DNA from: Promerops cafer
Taxonomy: Eukaryota > Chordata > Aves > Passeriformes > Nectariniidae
Assembly: GCA_013398275.1 (NCBI GenBank)
Contig: VZSE01013216.1
Location: 3,186,337 to 3,250,336 of the forward strand
Direction of reading: 5' to 3'
Length of the DNA stretch: 64,000 bases
Of the stretch, positions 15,650 through 30,100 are shown in pieces. Made by a program: the position numbers and the translations under genes. The notes under the pieces were generated by a model. That model did not search any database. It was not told where the DNA came from and worked only from the letters and a program-made list of their open reading frames with translations. Every line of letters begins with the position of its first letter. Positions within the stretch are counted from its first letter, which is position 1.

Positions 15650-15720
15650 AATGTGCTTTGAGAAGGACTAGATGATCTCCAGAGGCCATTCCAATCTCAA
15701 GGATTCTGTGATTCTGTGAA
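15650..15720 (+). mobile_element. CR1 LINE fragment, 3' terminus
   Basis: The segment reads GGACTAGATGATCTCCAGAG, then a CCATTCCAATCTCAA stretch, and ends in two copies of ATTCTGTG. This is the characteristic 3' UTR and 3'-tail microsatellite of avian CR1 non-LTR retrotransposons, in sense orientation. Only about 70 bases remain, so the copy is severely 5'-truncated, the usual fate of CR1. It has no coding capacity. The left boundary is approximate. Confidence 0.88.
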
Positions 15721-18700
15721 CCATTTACAGGCATATACCCAGATCAAACAACCTAATTGTGTGTATGTGTATGTATTTTAGCAATAGTATTACCATTCCA
15801 GGAAATTATATCCCCAAAACTGACATGAATTGCACGCTTACTAAATAAACCAATACAAAGTGATTTACACAGATATATAAGAATTATTTTATATGCAAAT
15901 GGAAATCTTATGTCGTCACTGACAGTAAGTCTGATTTTAGCTTTTCATCAGAAGCTTACTTAAGAGCTGGTTGTCATCTAAATTAATTGGCTAGAGGTGG
16001 ATTAAACTAGATAAAAGAAAGACAATTAAAACAGTTGTACCTTCATTTGTTAGCTTTAACTCAGAATGGTTACTATAATCTGCTTTTTGTAGCATGGACT
16101 TGATGGACATGTTTTCAGGATGAAAAGTATTTGTCAAAAAGAATTTATTAATTATAAAGCAGATATTTTTGCCAGCTCTGTAAACTGTCACTGTTTAGGT
16201 GATCTTCACTGTTTAAAATTCTTTTTAGATATGAGCACCATTTGTAGTCAAAATAGCATTTTCTTCTGAGAAATTTAATTTTTTAAATTGGAAAATAAAT
16301 TTTCAATAACAAGTGTTGAATTTTTAGGGAAGTGTTGATTTTTTTTTTTGACATTTAAATACAGAATATGTAACTAGAGATACTTTCTGTCTCTTTTGGG
16401 GTCTTCAGCTGTATTTGACTGCTTCGAAATGTAGAAACAGTTTTATACCTAATGATAGTTAAGAAATAACAAGCAGTATCTTGTACACAAGAAGCATATA
16501 TGCTCCCAACAGTGTAACAAGTCCTGATGTGGTTCCTTTGAAATGCCTACAAGATGTGTAAAATAATTTTTTCCTTGGTTGCAAGTTCCCACTCTATTCT
16601 TGTTTCTTATGCATTGTAACTATACTACTGTGTTGAAGGGATTCCATTTTTAGTAGAGGCCATTGCCCAGTATGAGGCTTTTCAGGTGACAGTGAAAACT
16701 CTTGAGACCACATTCTTATACTGATATTATCATTTTCATGTAATTTCAAAAGAAATATATACATTTAAATGGGGATTTTTTATAAATTCCAGATTATTAG
16801 CTTCTCATTGGATTCAGGTGTATTGCTGAAGAGTTGTCTGCTAGGTAAAGCAAAATCTTTTAAATGCTCAGCACAGAATCCCTGTTGTCCTTAGAGATGT
16901 CCTTTGGCATTGGCTGCAGCCCATGCCAAAAAGATATCAATATCAGTATCAATATTTCATTTGGTAGGAGAAAGGCATAAAGAGAATTTGCATAATCTCT
17001 CCAAATGGTGTGCTATCTGTTCCAAGAGTTTAAGTATATGCAACATATCTCAGCCTTACTATATTTATTATATCTCTTCTAGGTCAAGTGGCATGAATTA
17101 CTCTGTAAAAAAATGAATTTGGAACCTGAGTCGAGTAAGTGTTGCAACCATGGGAGTTGATATACCATATCAACTGTTGATATACCATAAAGTATACAGA
17201 AACAGCCTTGTTTTAGTCAGTTGATCTGGCAAATTGGGCCTGTACTATCTCAACGTTCAGTACAAACAGATACATTAATCTATTAATGCCTATTTAAAAG
17301 CATGAGCTCTGTCAGTTCAAATGTCAGTTCACTGAAGTTCTCAATGTAATAGCTGTTGAGGTCTAGGCAGCCCATTGGGACAACATGGTTAAGGCATATT
17401 GGTTTCTGTAGCATGCAGCCAACTTCAAATCCATCTACCTTCTGCTCCTTATAGTAAGTGCTGATGACACAATAAGAAAATCCCCACTTGCTTTGTACAA
17501 GTCTAAACAAGACTGGTGATGAGTAGATCGAATATTAGAAGGTAAGCTGCCTGAAAAGAGAGTGCATGGGCACATTCCTTTTGTTCAGAGAAATGTCTGT
17601 GCTTCTGAGAACATGTGCGTCACACCCACTACAAAACATTTAGCCCAGCCACATACTCTGTAACACTGGGATCTCCCTGCTAGCAACTGTGGAGCTACAA
17701 TAGAATATGACTCTCTACAAAACTACTTTAGTCATCATATAGTTGTATACATTGTCATACCTTATGTCTATTTACTCGTCATGCAATACCATCATGCACA
17801 CCCAGTTACTTACCAGGAAAACCTCATCTTCCTAATGAAACAATGTGTGCAGACTTTCTGACATAAACCAGACTCTGGACTAAGAGGTAAAAGGGCCCCT
17901 GTGATGGTACATTTTCACTGGATGGCGAACATACCCCAAGCACTGCTTGGATGCTGTGCAGTTGAATGGGCTTGCTCAGCAAATCTGTTCCAATAAGCTG
18001 CTTGTGTATATGCAAAGACCTCAAATTTTACTTCCCTCTGAAATACTACATTTAAATTTAGAAAATATTACCAAAAAGCTGGATAAAATAAGAAAAAAAA
18101 TCAAATGTGAAGCAAAATGTTTAGATTTCCAAATAAGAGGAGCTGAAAATCTGTGACTGTAGCTTTATAGAGATCAGCAAACAAGTATTGTAGAGGTATA
18201 AAAAAAATAGGAAGATGATTTGCTACTTTCAATTACTACTTCTTCGAATTCAAGTTTACAGCAGAGATGAAAGAGAAGCACCACAGATTTAGAACCTAGT
18301 TTTGGAGCTGATGAATTATATTTGAGATGCAACACATACATAAATTGAATCATTCAGTTGTACAAGACACGTGCAATACCAATAGATTAGCAGGACAAAG
18401 CAGAGGATATTGAGAAGAGCCACAATATTTTGGACAAGATAAAAATAAATGGCATTGTAAATATTAACTGATTGGACCAGAAAGAGAAAATATCAAGAAT
18501 CAAGTACTTTATTATAGTCATCAATAGGGCTTACTTGCATTTTTTTTCTGAAATACTTAGTATTTGCTGCTGTCAGCAGCAGAATGATGAGTTGGACAAA
18601 GCAATCATTTGATTAAGAATGAAAAATGTAATGTTTCTCTTCCAGAAGAACTAGGCTAATTCTTGTATGCTATTTTGTCATTTTCCTTAGAGACTATTGA

Positions 18701-20215
18701 CACTGATTATTCCTTACGGTAAATTTCTTTTTGCTTATTGCTTAGTGTTCAATAACTTAGAAGGAAATGCACTGATTCTGTGTTTTTCTTCATCCCATAT
18801 GAGCTATCTCAGACTGCAGATGAGAATGGTTACTACCCAGACTAGAGCTGGCTTCATGAAACACTGGTATGTTGCATGCCCTTCTAGCATTTCCCAAGGA
18901 ATATATCGTGCTCTGGAGAGACTGTTCAATCCATGTGGCTGGCATGGGAGAGGGGAGAGATGAATTAGACTAAATGGCATAGCTAGTTGAACTGGTACAT
19001 TCATGCATAATACCTCATTGCTTTTTGTGGTTGAGAAAAACAGCATGACTTTTCTGATAGTAGATTGTTTCATTTTCTTTATCTCAGTTACAGGGGTAGG
19101 TATACAAATATGGAAATAAGGTTAAATTTAGCTCAGCTTCTGAAAAATTGAATTTGAACTCATGCTTTAAAGTACAGATGCAGTGTTGCTGTGAAATATG
19201 CTGCTACAACTGTATATCTAGAATGAAGGAAAAAGCATTACAGAATTTAGTGAAAGATTAAGCTGCTGGCTGAAGAGTGACAGGCTGCTGTAGCAGTGTT
19301 TTTTTTGTGCTAAGCTTTTTCTTGCTCTTGTTACATAGTCTGCTCAAAGTCTTACATAAATTCAGAAATATTTAGTTTGAAATATAGGCTTAGGTAAGCC
19401 ACAGATTTAATCACTATAATGATATGATTTGCAACTCATTTGGATTTTCATTTTTAGCTGAATGTAATACTATTTTATGACACAGACACTTGTAATAAAT
19501 TCATTTATAGCTACTTACTTGCACACAATAAATAAATCAGTGCTTAATTTTTATGGAAAATTCGTGCAAACTTTGTATAATGTTGAGTGAGGGCAAGAGA
19601 TAAAAAAAAACACAGCAAAAAAAAAAAAATAAATGACCTGTTATTATTCTTCCTATTCTTAACCCTTATTCAAGAAGTTATTCTAGTCCATGCAGGGTAA
19701 TGGCAAAGCCTCAGTTAATACTCTGGATTTATTGCTCTTTCAGTATGAAGCCTACTCTGGGTGGTATTACATTATATAGATATAATGGCACCTTTTTTTT
19801 TTTTAGCCATGATGCTTGTGCAGTATTCTTTCCCATTCTAATTATTGGACAAAAGTTAATGTGACTCTGTAAGCTCAGCTTGAAGTTTTACATCCCCAAA
19901 ATTCTGGAGGAACAGAAATCCTATTCTCATTGCTGACTATTGAGCTAAATGTGCAACATCACATATGCATACCAAACCAGATATGAATATAACTGGAAGG
20001 TAGTAGTACTGTTTTTATTTACTGGTGTGTTGATTCTTACTGGGAGTTCCTGGTTTTAATGGGGAAATTGGGATAGTTTGTGTTGAGAGCAGAAGTATAT
20101 TTTTACTGATGTTTCGTGTAAAGAACAACAGAAAACACCTGGCTTTCAAAATAGTTCAGTGTGGTACTTGTGTGGGGTATTGTACTGCTGTCATGCTCAG
20201 ATAGGAATTGTCTCA
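15721..20215. other. Intergenic flank between CR1 fragment and microsatellite
   Basis: No gene is supported. The stretch is AT-rich with short A and T runs, for example an A-rich patch near 19600-19632. A small hairpin with a repeated unit at 17155-17189 is listed separately. Candidate open frames are all under 90 codons and show no coding features. Confidence 0.55.
17155..17189. repeat. Short hairpin plus partial tandem copy
   Basis: Positions 17155-17175 form a perfect 9-bp stem (AGTTGATAT / ATATCAACT) around a 3-nt ACC loop. The unit GTTGATATACCATA then recurs at 17176-17189, giving a 20-bp period. Probably a small local duplication; no function is implied. Confidence 0.7.
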
Positions 20216-20546
<331 letters not shown>

Positions 20547-20639
20547 ATTATTTATTATTTATTTATGCTTTCATTCTTTATTTCTTCATTACCTTATTTC
20601 TTCCTAAAAAATCTCCTAATAGACAACCTGCAATCTCTT

Positions 20640-21180
20640 CAGGCTAGCTATTCCAGTCTTCCAATACATTCATGGTTAGATTTCTTCCCCTACTTCCCAA
20701 TACCTAATTTAAATTTTTTTCCAGTTTATTACTTCTTGCCCTGTGCAAAATAGAGACAGGGAATACACTTATATTATTCCTTTACAGTGTCCTTTTATAT
20801 CCTTTAAGACTGTTACCATGTTGCCTCTAGTCCTCTCACATTGAAACCATTCTGAAATACCCCAAATTGGATATGGTGCTTTAGCTGTGGCCTAAGCAAT
20901 GCATAGCAGAGCAGAGGGATTATTTCTTGTGCCCTGTATGTTATTACCCTATTTATGCATTTCAAGATCATGTTGCTGGTTTGCTTTTTTGGCTTGTTGG
21001 AAGCTTTCCTTTTTTGTTTTGCTACAGTGTGCTCAGATGTAGAAAGATCTTCTTTCTAATGCATGCTAGATGTTGTACATTCCCAGGACAAATGTCATTT
21101 ATTTTTAAAATATGTCAAAACCAAATTCTGACTCTAATTTTGACCTTCTACATGCTTATTGTGACTTGCCAGAGATTCTA
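20640..21180 (-). mobile_element. Ancient CR1-type LINE fragment, antisense
   Basis: Read on the + strand, the segment follows the reverse complement of an old CR1 subfamily: TTACTTCTTGCCCTGTGC, a GAGACAGGGAATA patch, then GTTACCATGTTGCCTC, a TAGCAGAGCAGAGGGATTAT patch, and a TTTGCTTTTTTGGC patch. These correspond to the C-terminal reverse-transcriptase region and 3' region of CR1 in minus orientation. The copy is diverged and has no intact reading frame. Subfamily and exact ends cannot be fixed by eye. The 93 bases between it and the microsatellite are low-complexity TTATT sequence followed by unique sequence. Confidence 0.68.
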
Positions 21181-24100
21181 GCTGCCTTTTTTTTGGTCAT
21201 TTTCCAAGCAATGCAAACACACAGAATATTTTGATCTGGCAGACAGAGCTGAATGCTAAAGTGTAGAACAAAGTGTATTATAGTTAAATTATTGTAAAGA
21301 ATAAATGTGTGCAGACATGTATTTTCATGCTTTCATATAGGCTTGTGCACTCACAAACACATTTTGTTGTATTTCACACTATGGGATAAGAAAAGCAGAG
21401 TAAAGGCAAAAGTGCTGGGGCTTAGCTGGTCTATCTTGTGCTACAATGCTTGGGCTCCGTTTTCCATTTGTTTTGGTGGAGACTGCTCAGTGCCTTTTAC
21501 TTTAAGCAGAAAGTCAACACTACATATTTTGCTCAGTCAGAAATAAATCTGAATTTTAATTTCTTTGAAATCTAACCCCCACAGTTGGATGGTTCAAATT
21601 TTTGACTTAAGTGTCATTTGGATGTGATTCTATTCATGTTTCCTAGAATGTTTTTATATCATATGCCCTTTAAAGTTTTCCTTCACCTGCACTTCAGAAG
21701 GAAAACTATTTCTTAGCCTTTTTAATATTAAAAAATATTAAATTGTTACTGAATTTCCAATTATAAAGTCATGGTTATACAAAATTAAACTGTGACCTTT
21801 TGTAAGTTTGTCAATACATTTAAATGTATTATTTCAACTGACTAAAATGTAGCTCAAAGGTTGGTTCAGTCTCAAAGAGAATCGCATCATGGGCAGTTGA
21901 GTCTTACACAGCTCTTCCTCAAGTAGATGGAAAAAGTTCTCTGTACCACACAGAGAATTCTAAACTTCTGCCCTACATACGTAGACTTTAATATTTATGT
22001 GAGTCTTTTGAAACCAACTGGAATCCAGCAGAAGACGAAGATTGTCATAGCAGGGATTTACCTATATGATATATATAGGTATTACAAAACTCTCTCTCCC
22101 TCTCTCTCTAAAGGCTAGACTTCAATAGGTGCTACAAAGGAAGATACTATATATCTTAAAGGTTTTCCTAATAATCTTTATATGCAAACTTTCTGACTGG
22201 TGAAAACTCACTTGAGATGAACTAATTATCTGGTACTTTGTAATGTCAAACGTTTTTAACATTGGATGCATTTTCAAGTATTTCTGGAAGCACAGAATGG
22301 AGTATCTGTGATTTTGGCATTTAGTAGTAGTGATCTGTATCTATATGACGGTAGTGTATTACTTTAAAGAAATCCGGATAACTGCTTTTAAAAATGTTCT
22401 TTGAGGAAGGAATGCAAAGACAGCTTCAAGAGGGCATAAAAGTCTATTAGGCTTGTCTGCTGAGAGACTTGGCTGCCCATCAGTCTCGCTTTTATACTTT
22501 TGGGTCTGAGTAATGTGTTTGCTTCTAATAATGTAAAAACAACTCCTTTGTATATTTCCATGATATCGGTACAGATGCATTCTTGTAGTTCATTGAAGTT
22601 TGTCTGACAGTCTGTTGAAAATATAATTGCTGAATCATCACTGCCTGTCCATTATGAGTAAATCCCTCTTACCTTTTGAACAACATGAGTCATTTTGAAG
22701 GATACAAAAGCTATTCATTATTGTTATTGCTTCTTGGCCTAAGTGGTTGCCCTGAGCTGGAGATCCTGCAAACTGTTTCTGTTGGAAAAGAAGCTCATGA
22801 CAAGAGCAGAGGATCTCGATACAGAGCTGCACTGAAGAATGTTTGAAGGTCTCATTTTGTGCATACAGGAGGAACTAAACAACAAGCAAATTCTTTTGCC
22901 TGTACCATCACCAGGTTTTCATGCAAAATGTATGGAAGTTTTTCTAACAACCGTTTTACTAGAGCTATTCCAGGCTATATTTCATGGTTTTGTACTATGT
23001 TTTTCCTACTTCTTGTGTTTCTCTTGTTTCTCCCTTATATAAAGGTAGATAGGCATTTCCCGAAATCACCTCTGCCCAGTGCATTTCAAATCATTATAGT
23101 CTCAAATGGACCTTTGGAGTGAGTACAGGGGTTTGCACTGTGAATTGAAGGCATTTGTTTTAATAACTTAACTAGAATTAAACCATGCAAATACTATCCT
23201 GTATCAGCTTGGAAGAAATAAGCATGGTGTCTGTGACTATTACCTGGACTACCAGCTCAGATTTAATATCATGAAAATTTAGTCTCTTTTCCTTGTATTT
23301 TAGATGTTCTGTCTTCTCCATCTGTCCAGACCAGCAACCTTGCTATCATATCAGATTCTTTTTGTTCTGTCTCCGGGTTATGGATTTGTCTGCAAACTCT
23401 ATGCCTCTTTCCTGTGCACTGACCACCTTGTCTGTATAATCCTTTCAGGGTTATGCTTTTGAAAGCATATTGGTTCTGGACTCCAAAAAATGGTAAGTAT
23501 GGAAAGGAGGGAAATTATGCTGCCATGAGACTTCTTCTTAGGTAATATGGAGTATATAATGCTTCAACTGAATTAATGAGCTCTGTATATCACACTGCTC
23601 AAATTATATGATGAGGGAGTTCATATCAGGCCAAACACTAGAACTGAATCCCTGCAAACCCAGAAGAGTTTGTGCAGATTTGACCTGTCAAGCTCTCTCT
23701 TTATGTCTAATCTGGCAGAATCATCCAGGTAACCTGTGAATAAGCCTAATTATTTCATTGTCATACGGCTGGCTGAAGAATACATGCACAAAGTGGTACA
23801 ATTTTAGTTTTGGTTTCCTGAGATATGAAACTGCCTTCTCTACTTTGAGCCTCTTGAGAACTAATCTCCAGACAGCTTTCTCCTATTCTCTGTATTACCT
23901 CTCACAGTTTCTTTCCTCCAGTTTTTCACTTGCACCACCACTCACCCCTTCACTTTCCCCTTCCACTTTCCCCTTCCCCTTCCCCTTTCCCTTCCCCTTC
24001 TCCTTCCCCTTTCCCTTCCTTCTGTCCCTACCTCCTCCCGAAGCCCCCTCTTAAGCTTTAGTCACTGTCATCATCTTTGACTCCATCACAAATTATCTGT

Positions 24101-27100
24101 AAAGCATCCCAGTTCTCTCACTCTTTTCTTCTTGCCCTGTATCCCACAATTCTCATTAGCATATGTGTGCTCCAATTCTCTGCCCCACTTGCTAAGTGCA
24201 AGATTTCACTTACCAGGAGGCAGAAAGGTGGTCTAAGGAGGGCCACGTTTGGATACCCTTGCCTTTATTCCCCAGTGGCTGGAAGACTAGGACTCAATGG
24301 TGGGGATCATAAGGCAGAGGAGTACACAGTATTCCCATTGCAAGATGAGACAGTTTGGCCAGACAGTGGTGGTTTCCTCTCTTGTTTCAGGCCATGACTC
24401 AGTCTAAGCCAGAAGTGCAGGATATGTGATAGAAATTGCAAATTGGATGGCTAGAGGCCAGTTAAATCTGTGACTTTGCCAGTAAGACTGCCCCACCTGC
24501 CTAAGGCAGATGACATATTCTTTGCAACGACTTTCTGTGGTTTTTATGATAATAATCAGCCAGAATCTGAAAAAAAATAATAAAATAAATGCTTTCCTAA
24601 ACAGCCACTAAACCACAACCTTCTGGAACTGTTTGGGTCCTCCTGGACAGCTGTAGTTGCTACTTTTCAGACAGAAAAAGCCCTAATATTTTTGAGAAAA
24701 TGGATGTTGAATCACATAGAAGATGTTCTTGATCATTCTATTTTTTCCCTTATATTCCCAACACAGAAGCCTATCATTCCAGCAGAGGTACATCACATTG
24801 TCAGTGGAAATTTCACCCAAGGAAGGATTTTGTAATAGTGGGTTTTGCAAGACACATTTGTAGCAAACAAATGCCAACCATTCCTCTTCTCCACTGCAGG
24901 GTAATTGTGTTACAGTGAAAGGCTTTTAACTATGAATCTGACTGAATTGCTCAACCCCCCAGGAGACATTCCTGGAACATGAATTTCAGTCTGGCATGCT
25001 GAACACACTGTTCCTGCAGCTGCTGCTACCACTGACCAGATATTCTGTAGGAGGGGAGCACTGTAAGACAGTGGTGGCAAGGCAGTCCTGAGAGAGTGTG
25101 GGAGAGAATAGTGCTGCTTCAGAACAGGAATAGCATTGACTAAAAGCTTCAGCATAGATTTTAGAAGTGTTATACACAAAACACCCATCTGAGTAATAAG
25201 AGTCACTGACTGTCATTCTGCTCTGATCACAGCCTTTTAACTGCTTCACTATTTGGTTAATCTCAGCAAAAAAAGTAAAAACTAATGTACTTTGTAATTT
25301 TTCTGGTTATTTTCAACCCCAAAATCAATTAAATTTTGTCATGTATTGTACTACTTACAGTGATGAACAACTGTGCATCAAGGATTGCCCTTTCTCAACA
25401 GTGTCTGGTTCATATATTTATTTAATGAACATAAGCATGGACAGGTGCTTATTATGGAGTACCTGTCATCATTTGGATTTATACTTATGAAAGCCTGGTG
25501 TTGGCACTAAGCTCCCAGAACGTTACCTTTTGCTATTCATCTTGACACCCTGCCAAAAGAAATTAAGAGGTCCTGTTGCAGTTCTAATTCTCCTTTGGAA
25601 AACAATACAGAAACACACCTCAAACAATATTATTCTCTTATCCTAAATTGCTGAATACATAAGGAAAGGACACAAGACTTAGAGAGTCCTTCTATGGATA
25701 TTATCTTTTATCAGATTTTTATCTGATATCAATTACTATACTTTGTGTTCCCAAACTGAATTTACTCTTCAGAAATTTCAAATTAGCATTTTAAATGCTC
25801 TCAGTGCAATTTAGGAAGCTCTGTGCTGTTCAGAACCCTCTTCTCCCTTCCCTGGGCCAACCACTTTTTGAGTAAGGGAAGAGTCCTTCCAAGAACTAGT
25901 CCCAGCACACAGCGCTTTAGGTAGTAAAAGACAGCAAAGTGAGAAGAGTGTTTTAATTACTCATTCTATCATCTGTGTACCGTGTGTACCAAACATGTAC
26001 CAGCATGTTTGCGTGATTAATTTTTTTTTTTTTTCCTGTTCAGGAAGAAGTAGGTGCAAACCTAAACAAAGCCATGGGAGACAGGATACTGATAATAAAG
26101 TGACTCATTTCTTTTTGGCCAGTGGACTGAGATAAAAACCAAAAGATTTCTGAAGCCTTATGACATGCACAACTACTATCCTCCTTCTCTAAAGGCATTT
26201 CCAGGAACAGTAACGCATGAGAAAACTTCTAAAACGGTTTAACAGCATCTTTCACATGATCAACTCAGAGTGAACTCAGGGCTGAACATTGTTCTGATAA
26301 GCAAACTGTTCTAAGGCACAGGATTTCAGAGTTGTGCTGGATGATAAATGGAGGGGCAGGGGCAGTTTCAGGACACTCACCCACTTTGCAAGGTCACAAA
26401 GTCCCAGATGATGTAATGGTTCAGCCATGCTCATAGGAACACAGGTGCCCCAACAGCCTGAAAGAGAGAAAATGGGCAAAGTGGCTGGTTCAAACTGGAA
26501 GTCTTGTAGCAACAGTATTTGAAATGTAGGATAAGGGAACAGGCTATAGGGCAGGGAAATGGGAAATACTCTGAATGAAGAAAACTCATGACACATGAGA
26601 GAAATATATTCTTTATGGCTAACTGGGATCAAATGAGTTCTCTTCAGCATTGAGTGGGCTGTTATAAATGTAGTGGGCTTTGTTCTGGTGCTGTAACTCA
26701 AGGAGGACTTCAATCACATATTTGAAAAGAAGTATAAATGTCTTTAAATATGTATGTAGTCTATTGAGGCATTTTTATTTTGTTATTTCCTCTGAGAACA
26801 AAAATCATACTTTATTTGCTGTTGATTTTAAAGGATTCTTCAAGAGCATAGGATAAGTCCTATGAAGAGCTGCCTTTGTCCATTCAGATTTGGACTCTTT
26901 GAGATTTGTATGGTAATAAACAGCTGTCATTGCTGGGGTACTGGACATGATCCCAAGGTGTGCATTGTAACTACATCCTCAGGCAACTCAGCAGGGGGAG
27001 ACCCAAGCAGTATTTCTCACCAGAGCTCCACCTTCCATGAACAGAAATCTCTTAGCTTGAGAGTCAAAAAGTACCATTAAGTGGTCCAAACAGGTCTCAA

Positions 27101-30100
27101 ATCCAGATGATGGGGATTCAGATCATGTGAAATTTTGCAGTCTATACTTGCCAGGTATATACAAGCTGTAAATGTGTTTTCAGATCTCATATGGTAAGAA
27201 TTCCAGAATGAAACAAAAAAAATCTGCTCAGGGCTTAACATCTAGAAGATATTTCACTTCAAAAATTAGATTTTTGAAAAAAAGTAGGAACTTCTAAAAC
27301 TCATTTTTGATTGGTCTGACAGAAAACAAAATCTGAAAAATATTTTCCTGCATCTCCCTCTCTCTCTCTTTCAAATGTGCTTGGGATATCATGTATCCAT
27401 TTTCTGGGCTGTATCAGGAAATCTGCAAGGCCTAAGGTGTGTTTTCTGCTTTCAAGCCTGGGTGTGATACCCACTTTTCTTAGGTTTCTTGAATGTCACA
27501 GGTACTGGTTGCAGGCACACAAGAACAATTTGGCTCATGGGATTTTTTCTAACCTAAATGTGGCCCTTGGTTGACGTAGAAGAAAGAGAACTTTTATCGG
27601 CCTGAAAAGAAGCCTCCAAAAAGCTGCTGGACTGCAACCAAAGAGGAGGACGACAGGCTGAGGAGAACACTAGGCTTGTAATTCTTTTATTTCCCATTTG
27701 TGCTGTTTACAATTCTGAGAGTTCCTTGTCTTGTTGGCAAGTCTCTTAACAAGCTCAGCCAAGAAGCAGCCTATTTAGTTTGCTTTTGTTTATAACAAAA
27801 TAATAACAACATTTAGGGGGGATGTTAGCTCATAAAGGTAGATGTTGTCTCTTTAGAAACCTTCACATTAAGTACCTGTCTTACACAGGTACAATACCAA
27901 GAATAAAAAGAGCATAGAAAGGAGTTGTCCTCTCCCAAGTACAAAAGAAACCCTGCAAGTGGGAAATCTCAGAGTGATGTGATGTGATGTGTGTAGCCCA
28001 TACAAATATGATTAATACATAACAAGGGCAGGGCCTGTGTAAGGTTAATTACTATGCCTCAGTAACATGCATTCTACAACAGAAAACAGAGTAGCTGGAT
28101 ACAACTGGGGATCTCAGTAAATTAATCAAAATCCACATAGGTCAGCACTAAAGCCATAAGATTGCTCACAGGACCCTAGATAGCTCAGATATCTCATTCT
28201 GTTGTTCAGACTCTTAAATAACTGTTTAAAACAATTACTAAGGTTGGCTAAAATGGATTTTTTTTTTAAATAAAAAATTTCTTTTTTGTGAAACTCAAGA
28301 TGATACCTTTTTAATGTCTGTTTCAAAATATGAAAACATGGCTAAAACAGATATTTTTAATTTGTATTTTTAAAAACTAGTTATTTTTTAAAAAAATCTG
28401 AAACTGTGGTAAAAATTGTTATAAATATCCAAACTCCACAACCACTCCAAGAAGTAATTATAAGAGCAAATGAAGGATTTACTTAAACATTTTTTGTATG
28501 TATCTATCATTCTGTACCTTGACGATCTGAGAAAAGAGATACAGTATTCTTCTTACATATTAAGGTGCTGAAGGCAGAGACATTGTCTTTGCTTCCAAAG
28601 TGCCCAGCATTTTTTAATAAGATGGTGTAATATAGCCATGTGGGCAGGCATACTTTTTTTTCAATTGGAAATCTCATTTGTTTCCATTTTAAAAAGATGA
28701 AAAATGTCTACCAGAATCCCTCAACAATTAAGCAGTAACTGTACATTGCACATTTTCATAAGTGAATATATGTATTTTTCCACATTAAAGCTAATTTGAT
28801 GTAACATCTGTGGAAAGCAAAACATGCTTCTTTTGTAGTTTTAAGGATCTTCTGGTCTTTTTAGATTTAAGGTGCTGTTATGAAATACATGTAACAGGTA
28901 CAACCTTGCAGAACTCCCATAATATTGGCATTATGAAGTTTTTTAACTTGAACTTTTCACATATTCCAAGGCAGCAATTCACAAAGCTGATGACTTAATT
29001 CCTGCTTAAAATTCTGAACTCAGAAGTACATTTGAGGTGCAGCCCTCATGTTTTTCAATGGATTTGTGAGCTTAACAATACTCCTTAAAGCCACTTACAG
29101 CCAAGGTGATTAGTAGCTTGTAAAGTATTTTTCACTGCTTTTTTTTGCTTAGTTGTCTGGACACAGAAGCTGAAACATTGGTGCAGGTTGTAGAAACTTA
29201 TAAATACAATGTGGAATGACTCATGGGATAATTAGCATGGCATTCTCATGGAACACATATTATTGACTGTCCAGATCTCTTCATAGTTGAGAGGTGTAGA
29301 AAATTCAACTTCTCAGTAAATGCCTATACAGCTCATTAGAATAAACCAGGAAAAATAATGTCCTGCCTCTGAGAAAAGTTGTGTTCTGTATAATACTGAA
29401 TATTCTACTAAAATTTCTAGCTCAGGACAGATTTGAACAGTAGCTCTGCTACCTTCCTTCACCCGGTGAAACCCAGAGAAAGGGGAGGACGAACAGGATC
29501 ATCAGGGACGTAGAAACAGCAGGACAAACATTTTACATAACATGGTTCCTTAAAGTAACAGACCCTAACCACAGGACTTCACAGTGCCAGTGCTATTATA
29601 TTGGGAAGAAGTTTTTCTGACCTGATTCAAGTGATGGTTTATGGTGTTAGGCACAGATATCCAAATCTGTATTACTGGGATGGTAACACTGCCATTGCCT
29701 GTGATAGGGTCCTTCTAAGTAAGAAGCCAGTTTCACTTAAAAAAAATAATTGAAAAAACATTTCTTTAATTCATTCCTTATCTTCTTCTCTTTATAATCA
29801 TGTGGAACTATTTGACATTTTTGGAAAGGTTGTGCCTGGATTCAGCATTATCAAACTCTTTCACTGATATTTGTGGTGACGATGATTCAGTTTCATATTG
29901 GCTTTTTAAATTTTGATATATAACATGTTGCAGATTAGTGAAATAAAGCTTCCAAGTAAATATAGACGTTTTAGTTGGGGGTTGGGGGGGAGGAAGACAT
30001 TTGGTAAATCGTGCTTCTGAGTCATGAACAATCTAAGTGGTGTTTCTGCATTGCTTAGTTACCATTTCTATTTAGTTGGCAATGCTGTTCACTGAAAATA

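Noticed and set aside
26276..26713. 145-codon minus-strand frame
   Set aside because: The length is about what chance gives in this much AT-rich DNA, and no family resemblance was seen.
29975..29993. G-quadruplex at GGGGGTTGGGGGGGG
   Set aside because: It does not give four separated G3 runs with clear loops; it is just a G-rich patch.
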